Positions 5,636 through 10,450 of a stretch of 10,450 nt of DNA are shown one piece after another. How positions within the stretch are numbered: position 1 is the first letter of the stretch; every line of letters begins with the position of its first letter. The stretch comes from DATFMH01 sp035267045 (lineage in GTDB: Bacteria; Bacteroidota; Rhodothermia; Balneolales; DATFMH01), in contig DATFMH010000071.1 in the NCBI GenBank assembly GCA_035267045.1, positions 1 through 10,450 of the forward strand, written 5' to 3'. A program made the translations under genes and the position numbers. Below the pieces are notes generated by a model. That model was not told the DNA's origin. It made no database searches and worked only from the letters and a program-made list of their open reading frames with translations.

Positions 5636-6763
5636 TCAATCATTTCGTAATATTTCCGGTTTATCAGCTATAGATTTACCCTTTTCCGCCCCTTCACGTA
5701 TAGCCAGTTGTCCACATCCGGCGTCAATGTCATCACCGCGGCTTCTTCGTACTGTTGCCAAAACACCTTCCTGTGTTAATGCCTGTAAGAAACGGTTAAG
5801 GCGTTCTTCCCTGGCCCGTTTTAAAGCTACACCGGCCACATCGTTATACATGATGATGTTAACCTTGCTGGGTATCCACTGTGCGATTCCTGCAAGATAT
5901 TTGGCATCTTCCTTCGAATCATTAAACTCATCAAAAAGGAGATACTCGTAGGTTATTTGTTTGCCGGTATTTTCGTGGTAAAAAAGAAGTGCTTCTTTCA
6001 AAGATTTCAGATTCAGTGTTTGATTGATCGGCATGATCCTGTTACGCTTTTCATCGGTGGCGGCATGCAGGGAAATGGCCAAATTATAAGGCTGTTCTTC
6101 TTTTCCAAGCATTTTAACCTGCTTTGTCAGGCCAACTGTCGATATGGTCACTCTACGCGGGGAAAGGTCGATACTTAATGGATCACAAACAATTTCAGCC
6201 GAACCGATAACCGATTTATAGTTATTTAGCGGTTCACCCATGCCCATATAAACTACATTAGTAATTTTCTTGCCATATCGACTTAACGCGTAATCGTTAA
6301 TATAAAGTAACTGGTCTAATATTTCACCGGGCGTCAGATTCCTGAAGAAGCCCATTTTACCGGTGGCGCAAAACGAACATCCGAAAACGCAACCGACTTG
6401 TGATGAGACGCATACAGTTAAACGATCCGCTGTTCCATCGTGATGCAATTCCGGAATTAATACCGATTCGATATGATGGCCATCGTGTAGTTTAAATAAA
6501 TATTTTACTGTCCCGTCTTTTGCTATCTGGGCATTAGCCAGAGTGAGTGATTGCAGGGTGGCAACATTCTTGAGGTTCTCACGCAGATCAAGGGAAAGGT
6601 TGGTCATCTCATCGAATGACTTCGCACCTTTTTGATATAACCATTGCACGATTTGATCTGAACGGAATCGTTTTAATCCTAATTCAGAGCAAAATTCATC
6701 AAGTTCTTCTTTTGTGAGAGATTTTATGTTGATTTGTTGCGTATCGGATGTTGTATTATTCAT
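5636..6763 (-). CDS. rlmN: Dual-specificity 23S rRNA A2503 / tRNA A37 methyltransferase RlmN
   Basis: This cytoplasmic radical SAM enzyme methylates C2 of adenine 2503 in 23S rRNA, and in some bacteria A37 of certain tRNAs. The 375-residue protein has the N-terminal helical RNA-binding domain (FRSDQIVQWLYQKG at about 33-46), the CxxxCxxC iron-sulfur motif with Cys125, Cys129 and Cys132, the GMGEPLNN SAM-binding motif, and both methyl-transfer cysteines: Cys118 in VCVSSQVGC and Cys350 in DIDAGCGQL. This layout is RlmN; Cfr resistance enzymes share the chemistry but methylate C8, and the N-terminus and general sequence here fit RlmN. The ATG at 6763 is the only early start. The gene converges on lepB and is separated from the minus-strand gene upstream by a candidate terminator and its own candidate promoter. 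Confidence 0.97.
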   Translation of the reverse strand: MNNTTSDTQQINIKSLTKEELDEFCSELGLKRFRSDQIVQWLYQKGAKSFDEMTNLSLDLRENLKNVATLQSLTLANAQIAKDGTVKYLFKLHDGHHIESVLIPELHHDGTADRLTVCVSSQVGCVFGCSFCATGKMGFFRNLTPGEILDQLLYINDYALSRYGKKITNVVYMGMGEPLNNYKSVIGSAEIVCDPLSIDLSPRRVTISTVGLTKQVKMLGKEEQPYNLAISLHAATDEKRNRIMPINQTLNLKSLKEALLFYHENTGKQITYEYLLFDEFNDSKEDAKYLAGIAQWIPSKVNIIMYNDVAGVALKRAREERLNRFLQALTQEGVLATVRRSRGDDIDAGCGQLAIREGAEKGKSIADKPEILRND

Positions 6764-6767
6764 GTCC

Positions 6768-6800
6768 TAAAGATACGAATAGTTAGCTGGAAATTTAAAA
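6768..6800 (-). promoter_or_regulatory. Candidate rlmN promoter very close to the start codon
   Basis: On the minus strand TTTT (6800-6797), a 21-nt spacer and TATCTTTA (6775-6768) fit the Bacteroidota pattern with one mismatch in each element. The -7 box ends only 4 nt before the rlmN ATG, so transcription would start at or next to the start codon and the message would have almost no leader. Confidence 0.4.
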
Positions 6801-6838
6801 ACGACCGGCCGATACGAAAAGTATGAGATTTACCGGTA
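6797..6838 (-). terminator. Candidate intrinsic terminator after the 94-residue membrane protein gene
   Basis: On the minus strand ACCGG (6837-6833) pairs with CCGGT (6808-6804). Between them is an inner hairpin ATAC-TTTTC-GTAT (6824-6812). CG and a run of five T follow the outer stem. It begins a few bases after the stop codon at 6842, as expected for an intrinsic terminator, though the stem is interrupted. Confidence 0.4.
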
Positions 6839-6841
6839 CGT

Positions 6842-7126
6842 TCAGCGTCGGTAATATTTATGGCCTTTCCGGGCAGATCCGCCGTTAGCCGAGAGGTCGG
6901 TTAATATGGCCAGGATGAGAATAACGACCTGCCAGAATCCCCATACGCCATTAAACCAGTTTATAACCACCGTATACCATAATAACGTATAAGGGAGAAA
7001 TATAAAGCCGAGGATAGGAATGAGGGCCCCATGAAAAATTCCTGAGAACCAGTCTGAAGCAAGCCATAACAGTGCTAAGACTAAGCGTGGAGTGAACAGT
7101 CCGATGAGCACTAATAAACAGCCCAT
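6842..7126 (-). CDS. Small membrane protein, three predicted transmembrane segments
   Basis: The 94-residue protein is strongly hydrophobic, with likely membrane segments at about residues 4-22, 31-55 and 61-76 and a short basic tail (SARKGHKYYRR) that should lie in the cytoplasm. The motif GLFTPRLVLALLWL with SDWF, then LGFIFLPYTLLWY, resembles small uncharacterised membrane proteins found in several phyla; no function is known to me. The ATG at 7126 has GAGA 5 nt upstream. The gene follows the GlsB-type gene by 36 bp on the same strand, so the two are probably co-transcribed, and a candidate terminator lies just beyond its stop. Confidence 0.75.
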   Translation of the reverse strand: MGCLLVLIGLFTPRLVLALLWLASDWFSGIFHGALIPILGFIFLPYTLLWYTVVINWFNGVWGFWQVVILILAILTDLSANGGSARKGHKYYRR

Positions 7127-7162
7127 AAAATTCTCGGTTTGTTGATATAAATTTAAAAGTAC

Positions 7163-7402
7163 TTACTTAAACTGTCGTATAATATACAGGAAGATAACGG
7201 CACCTACCACAGATGTAATGATCTTACCTATAATACTGAAGGCATGGAAACCAAAAATACTGAAAATGAATCCGCCTAACAGTGCACCGATTACACCGAC
7301 AACCAAATCGCCTGCCAGTCCGAATCCTTTACCTTTGGTCAGCTTTCCTGCCAGCCAACCAGAGATGATTCCTATTATCACAAATGCAATTAATCCACCC
7401 AT
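7163..7402 (-). CDS. GlsB/YeaQ/YmgE family stress-response membrane protein
   Basis: This 79-residue protein has three hydrophobic segments at about residues 4-19, 28-50 and 54-76. It shows the family pattern: IIGIISGWLAGKL at the first helix, then GDLVVGVIGALLGGFIF, rich in Gly and typical of the Transglycosylase-associated (YeaQ/YmgE) family. Members are small inner-membrane proteins whose expression often rises under envelope, acid or osmotic stress; their biochemical role is unknown, and the family name does not imply an enzyme. The length is normal. No Shine-Dalgarno sequence precedes the ATG at 7402. A candidate promoter lies 36-67 bp upstream, and the 94-residue membrane protein gene follows 36 bp downstream. 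Confidence 0.9.
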   Translation of the reverse strand: MGGLIAFVIIGIISGWLAGKLTKGKGFGLAGDLVVGVIGALLGGFIFSIFGFHAFSIIGKIITSVVGAVIFLYIIRQFK

Positions 7403-7437
7403 AAAATGTTGATTTTCAATGAATAATAATGATTAAA

Positions 7438-7469
7438 TAAATCTATGTCATTTACCTGCAAACATCAAC
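7438..7469 (-). promoter_or_regulatory. Candidate promoter of the glsB-type gene
   Basis: On the minus strand GTTG (7469-7466), a 20-nt spacer and TAGATTTA (7445-7438) fit TTTG-N19-21-TAnnTTTG with one mismatch in each element. The start would fall near 7432, giving a leader of about 30 nt. The same -7 sequence, TAGATTTA, precedes rfbF. Confidence 0.4.
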
Positions 7470-7503
7470 TTCAATGTTATATACGCAGCCATTATTAAAT
7501 TAG

Positions 7504-8325
7504 TTACAGGTACTCCAAAAAAATTCGCATGCGTATGCCAACAACATAATGGATTATTTCTTTTGTCACGGTGTCATACGGGAAACTGATAACGGCTCCC
7601 GGCTCTACTGAGCCCATCCGGAATGACGATTCTATATAATAATTTATGAGATTTTCCGGTTTGGGAGAATGGGATATATTAAAAAGGCCTTCAATACCGC
7701 TACCTAATGTAAGTGGATATATTTTGAGCCGGAGTTCACCGCTATATTTAAAAAATAAACGTGCCTTTTGCATATTGTTAACCAGTGCCAATTGCGGCCC
7801 GCCTATCAGGCGTATTGCCCAACCACTAACATTTTCATAATGGAAATTGATCAGCGCCTGTAAGGAACCTGTGCGGTAATTCAGCGATGACCATCGTGAA
7901 AGATCGGAATAATGAGGTACAAGAGTGGAGCCGGTTAAAGCGTGGGGTTCAAGTGGCAGGCGAATACCCGCTTCAAAATAGAATAAGCTTAAGGGCTTCC
8001 TGATTTCCAAACCAATATAAGGATTTCCGTAAGTCCATCCGGAAGCTGATGAACGGAGGCTATCCTGATGGGTATGTCTCATATACAAAAAGGGCATGTC
8101 ACTGACAAATCGTACCCGGTTATTGATAGGCCAGCTCAGGTTAAAAAAAGTTGTTGAACCTTTAATATGGTGCGGTTCATTATTGAAATTAGGGGTAAAT
8201 GACTCAAGTGTAATAGAATGAGACGGAAACCATGATTCATATATAGATTGAGCTGATACCAAATAGGGTATTATGAGACCAATCACGGCACAGATTATAA
8301 TCGTAAATAGAAGCTTCCGGACCAT
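7504..8325 (-). CDS. Exported protein of unknown function, probable outer-membrane beta-barrel
   Basis: I cannot assign this 273-residue protein to a named family. It has a signal peptide with a basic start (MVRK), a long hydrophobic core at residues 5-23 and a likely cleavage after VSA at residue 25. The mature part is a series of alternating polar and hydrophobic strands with aromatic residues at their ends (TTFFNLSWPINNRVRFVSDMPFL, NPYIGLEIRKPL, LFYFEAGIRLPL, GWAIRLIGGPQLALV, YYIESSFRMGSVEPGAVISF), as expected of a small outer-membrane barrel. It ends in GIRMRIFLEYL, a strand-like C-terminus without the usual final aromatic residue. The gene stands alone, 101 bp before the glsB-type gene and 182 bp after osmC, with no clear promoter. 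The barrel assignment is inference. Confidence 0.8.
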   Translation of the reverse strand: MVRKLLFTIIICAVIGLIIPYLVSAQSIYESWFPSHSITLESFTPNFNNEPHHIKGSTTFFNLSWPINNRVRFVSDMPFLYMRHTHQDSLRSSASGWTYGNPYIGLEIRKPLSLFYFEAGIRLPLEPHALTGSTLVPHYSDLSRWSSLNYRTGSLQALINFHYENVSGWAIRLIGGPQLALVNNMQKARLFFKYSGELRLKIYPLTLGSGIEGLFNISHSPKPENLINYYIESSFRMGSVEPGAVISFPYDTVTKEIIHYVVGIRMRIFLEYL

Positions 8326-8507
8326 ATATGATAATTATTTAATAAATGTCATCCGTTATTAACAGGATTTCCTTTAAGAACGAGGTGAAAAAACGATAAT
8401 GCAAATTCCGGAAGCACAATAACGTTTAATAAGCTACCTATTTCAATCTTATTTTAGTATCCGTCAGACGCGATATATGTAAAGCCGGTATTTAAAACTA
8501 ATGTTTA

Positions 8508-8933
8508 CTATGCGAGCGAAGCGTTCAATTTAATTTCCACAGCTTTCAGGGCCTTCGAAACAGGGCACCCATTTTTGGCTCCTTCCGCTATTTTTTGGAA
8601 TTCATCATTTGATATTCCCGGAACATTGGCAACTGTAGTAAGTTGAATTTTTTTAATTTCAAAGCCATCATCACCTTTAAGAAGACTAACTTTGGCATCT
8701 GTACTAATATTTTGTGGTTCATGTCCCGCTTTACTTAATTCAGCCGAAAGAGCCATGGAGAAACAACCTGCGTGGGCCGCGCCAATCAGTTCTTCTGGGT
8801 TAGAACCTTTCCCTTCGCCGAAACGGGAATCAAATGAATAATTTCCTTCATAGGCTCCGCTGCCCAATTTCATAGTTCCATTACCATCTTGCAGATTGCC
8901 GGTCCACTTAGCACTAGCAGTTCTAATAGCCAT
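8508..8933 (-). CDS. osmC: OsmC family organic hydroperoxide peroxiredoxin
   Basis: With the start at 8933 the protein has 141 residues, close to Escherichia coli OsmC (143). It reduces organic hydroperoxides by thiol chemistry in the cytoplasm. The active-site residues are all visible: Cys57 in AAHAGCFSMAL (peroxidatic), Cys123 in NGCPVSKAL (resolving), Arg37 in FDSRFGEGKG and Glu47 in NPEELIGAAHAG. The N-terminus AIRTASAKWTGNLQDGNG matches OsmC more than Ohr. The frame stays open upstream to 8993, but the strong AGGAGG-type site at 8945-8939 lies 5 nt before the ATG at 8933 and fixes the start. The gene is divergent from rfbF. It is probably stress-induced, as in relatives, but I see no recognisable operator. 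Confidence 0.95.
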   Translation of the reverse strand: MAIRTASAKWTGNLQDGNGTMKLGSGAYEGNYSFDSRFGEGKGSNPEELIGAAHAGCFSMALSAELSKAGHEPQNISTDAKVSLLKGDDGFEIKKIQLTTVANVPGISNDEFQKIAEGAKNGCPVSKALKAVEIKLNASLA

Positions 8934-8938
8934 ATAAT

Positions 8939-8945
8939 TCCTCCT
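8939..8945 (-). promoter_or_regulatory. Strong ribosome binding site of osmC
   Basis: On the minus strand AGGAGGA lies 5 nt before the ATG at 8933. It is one of only two AGGAGG-type sites found before a gene in the window. It shows that the longer open frame starting at 8993 is not the real gene. Confidence 0.8.
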
Positions 8946-9180
8946 AAAAAATTTAATTTTTACAGACACAATTACTCTTATCTCATGTAACAAGAAAGGT
9001 TGTGCGGATGTTCCGTTTTCTCCTGCCTTGAATGTATGTTATAATATTTATATAAAAAGCCACTCTCAGGAGGATTTCCTTATCATATAAATAGCATGTT
9101 TTTACAATTAAATTCTTCTCTTCAAGGTATTTATACCAAATCTTAGTTTTCTGAAATTTTTTAAAATTAAATAATTTTCA

Positions 9181-9198
9181 CTTGTAAACCCTTGTAAA
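9181..9198 (+). repeat. Direct repeat CTTGTAAA with 10-bp period, upstream of rfbF
   Basis: Two identical copies, at 9181-9188 and 9191-9198, are one DNA turn apart and overlap the -33 region of the candidate rfbF promoter. Such an arrangement could bind a regulator on one face of the helix, but it may be chance in AT-rich sequence. Confidence 0.4.
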
Positions 9199-9223
9199 AT
9201 TAATTACTTAAAAAATAGATTTA
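9191..9223 (+). promoter_or_regulatory. Candidate promoter of rfbF
   Basis: CTTG (9191-9194), a 21-nt spacer and TAGATTTA (9216-9223) match TTTG-N19-21-TAnnTTTG with one mismatch in each element. The start would fall near 9229, giving a leader of about 38 nt. Confidence 0.45.
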
Positions 9224-9250
9224 TTAATTAGCGTGGGTAATGAATATAAC

Positions 9251-9256
9251 AGGAGG
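9251..9256 (+). promoter_or_regulatory. Ribosome binding site deciding the rfbF start
   Basis: AGGAGG lies 10 nt before the ATG at 9267. It falls inside the frame if translation began at the ATG at 9240, so it supports the later start. Confidence 0.6.
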
Positions 9257-9266
9257 GGTGCTTCCA

Positions 9267-10040
9267 ATGAAAGTAGCTATACTGGCAGGTGGCAAGGGAT
9301 CACGATTGGCGGAAGAAACAGAAGTGCGGCCCAAGCCAATGGTTGAGATTGGGGGGAAGCCCATATTATGGCATATAATGATGCATTACTATCACTATGG
9401 GTACAAAGAATTTGTCATTGCTCTGGGTTACAAAGGCTTTTATATAAAGAAATACATGACAGACTACAGCGCCCTGAACAGTAACCTTACCATTAATATG
9501 AAAAATGGTGATGTGAGGTTACATGGACAAGCCAATCCTGAGTGGATGGTAGATCTCGTCGACACCGGATTGGATACGATGACAGGTGGCCGTATTAAGA
9601 AATTGAAGCCTTACGTAAATAACGAAACTTTTATGTTGACGTGGGGCGATGGAGTGTCGAATGTCAATCTCGATAAATTATTAGCCTTCCATCGGGCGCA
9701 TGGTAAACTGGCAACACTTACAGCTGTCAGGCCACCTGCACGTTACGGGTACATGAAGTTTAATGGAAGCCAGATTTCGCAATTTACAGAAAAACCACAA
9801 ATAGGTGAAGGGTGGATCAATGGTGCTTTTTTCGTCCTGGAACCAGAAGTTTTTGATTATATAGAGAGCGATGAAACACAATGGGAAAAAGAGCCTATGG
9901 AGCAACTGGCCAAAGATGGTCAGTTAATGGCTTATAAGCATAATGATTTTTGGCAGTGTATGGATACACTGAGAGAGAAATATATTCTTGAAAATATTTG
10001 GGGGGACGGTAATGCTCCCTGGAAAACCTGGCGTGATTGA
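9267..10040 (+). CDS. rfbF: Glucose-1-phosphate cytidylyltransferase
   Basis: The enzyme makes CDP-glucose from CTP and glucose-1-phosphate, the first step toward CDP-linked 3,6-dideoxyhexoses and related sugars of surface polysaccharides. From 9267 the protein has 257 residues, the usual family length. The nucleotide-binding loop LAGGKGSRL is at residues 6-14, with catalytic Arg13 and Lys23 in the RPKPMVEIGGKP segment. GDG at 127-129 supplies the metal-binding Asp128. EKP, GWINGAFFV and EKEPMEQL follow as in the RfbF family, which separates it from the glucose-1-phosphate thymidylyl- and uridylyltransferases. An ATG at 9240 would add nine residues, but the family sequence begins MKVAILAGG. 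A glycosyltransferase gene follows 57 bp later. The partner dehydratase RfbG is not in the window and may lie further downstream. Confidence 0.95.
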   Translation: MKVAILAGGKGSRLAEETEVRPKPMVEIGGKPILWHIMMHYYHYGYKEFVIALGYKGFYIKKYMTDYSALNSNLTINMKNGDVRLHGQANPEWMVDLVDTGLDTMTGGRIKKLKPYVNNETFMLTWGDGVSNVNLDKLLAFHRAHGKLATLTAVRPPARYGYMKFNGSQISQFTEKPQIGEGWINGAFFVLEPEVFDYIESDETQWEKEPMEQLAKDGQLMAYKHNDFWQCMDTLREKYILENIWGDGNAPWKTWRD

Positions 10041-10097
10041 GTGTATAAACAATTAGCATAACCCTTTTGAGAGTAAATTATTAATAGAGAGGAAGAG

Positions 10098-10450
10098 TTG
10101 AGTTTATTGAGTAGACCTCGGGTAAGCATAGGTATGCCGGTATATAACGGTGAAAACTATATTGAGAGAGCTATTTCATCTATTCTGGCACAAACTTATA
10201 AAGATTTTGAACTGATTATATCAGATAATGCATCAACTGACAAAACCCAGGAAATATGTAAGATGTTTGTCGGTAGGGATAATCGTGTTCGCTATCACAG
10301 GAATAGTAAAAATATTGGTGCTGCAAGAAACTATAACATCGTTTTTAGATTATCGAGAGGGAAATATTTCAAATGGGCCGCTCACGATGATGAACTGGCA
10401 CCGGCATTTTTGGAAGATGCTGTAAATGTACTGGAGAAGAATAAAGATGT
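10098..10450 (+). CDS. Family 2 glycosyltransferase, partial (3' end beyond the window)
   Basis: The visible 117 codons are the N-terminal half of a GT-A glycosyltransferase. VSIGMPVYNGENYIERAISS is the classic first strand and helix, followed by ILAQTYKDFELIISDNASTD with the nucleotide-binding Asp, NIGAARNYN, and the metal-binding HDDE with Asp97 and Asp98. Such enzymes move a sugar from a nucleotide-sugar to a lipid-linked or growing polysaccharide, on the cytoplasmic side of the inner membrane. The start is inferred: a TTG at 10098 with GAGGA at 10089-10093, 4 nt upstream. A second TTG at 10107 and ATG at 10134 are possible, but the ATG would cut into the first strand. It is probably co-transcribed with rfbF. 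Donor and acceptor cannot be told from this part. Confidence 0.9.
   Translation, partial: MSLLSRPRVSIGMPVYNGENYIERAISSILAQTYKDFELIISDNASTDKTQEICKMFVGRDNRVRYHRNSKNIGAARNYNIVFRLSRGKYFKWAAHDDELAPAFLEDAVNVLEKNKD

Larger units (their letters stand above)
8934..9266. other. Divergent AT-rich intergenic region, osmC / rfbF
   Basis: No gene is visible in these 333 bp. They hold the osmC ribosome binding site at one end and, at the other, a direct repeat of CTTGTAAA (9181-9198), a candidate rfbF promoter (9191-9223) and the rfbF ribosome binding site. The middle is very AT-rich. It includes AGGAGG at 9069-9074 with no start codon in reach and TATAAT at 9040-9045 with no matching upstream element. I see no ops/JUMPstart-like element. 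Confidence 0.55.

Noticed and set aside
5616..5951. Plus-strand open frame of 111 codons over the rlmN C-terminus
   Set aside because: It is antisense to the conserved radical SAM gene, including the Cys350 region, and has no independent support.
8934..8993. A 20-residue N-terminal extension of OsmC
   Set aside because: The AGGAGGA site 5 nt before the ATG at 8933 and the family length place the start after this stretch.
9017..9045. Sigma-70-like promoter with TATAAT at 9040-9045
   Set aside because: No TTGACA-like element lies about 17 bp upstream; the nearby TTGAAT is only 6 bp away. The Bacteroidota pattern fits better at 9191-9223.
10228..10425. Plus-strand open frame of 65 codons near the right edge
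   Set aside because: It lies in another frame of the glycosyltransferase gene, whose motifs run through the same bases.

Overview
The window reads as chromosomal DNA from a member of the Bacteroidota (class uncertain). The reasons are a DUF4382-type lipoprotein, a signal peptidase I with the long insert typical of that phylum, mostly weak or absent Shine-Dalgarno sequences, and several upstream sequences resembling the Bacteroidota promoter pattern (TTTG, about 20 nt, TAnnTTTG). Base composition is moderately AT-rich. Nearly all genes are intact and most are housekeeping or envelope genes. I see no transposase, integrase, CRISPR array, tRNA or rRNA.

Layout. Positions 1-803 (minus) hold the N-terminal 267 codons of a DUF4382 lipoprotein that runs off the left edge. 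It is divergent from a small YkoF/MTH1187-like thiamine-binding protein (1106-1345, plus). Next comes a tight plus-strand run: lepA (elongation factor 4), an unrecognised secreted protein, and lepB (signal peptidase I), with gaps of 11 and 21 bp. The 477-bp convergent gap after lepB is full of repeats: an 11-unit heptanucleotide array, a short CAGAT tandem repeat and a series of small hairpins. From 5636 to 8933 all genes are on the minus strand: rlmN, a 94-residue membrane protein paired with a GlsB/YeaQ-type membrane protein, an unrecognised likely outer-membrane protein, and an OsmC peroxiredoxin. After a 333-bp divergent AT-rich gap, a plus-strand polysaccharide locus seems to begin with rfbF (glucose-1-phosphate cytidylyltransferase), followed by a family 2 glycosyltransferase cut by the right edge.

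How the genes work together. lepA, the secreted protein and lepB are probably one transcript joining translation to protein export, as lepA-lepB are in Escherichia coli. The minus-strand block looks like small independent units concerned with envelope and oxidative stress plus ribosome modification. The right end supplies CDP-glucose, the usual precursor of CDP-dideoxyhexoses in surface polysaccharides. I found no clearly novel system. The points most worth a second look are the repeat-filled gap at 5159-5635, the unknown secreted protein between lepA and lepB, and the perfect palindrome beside the lipoprotein promoter.
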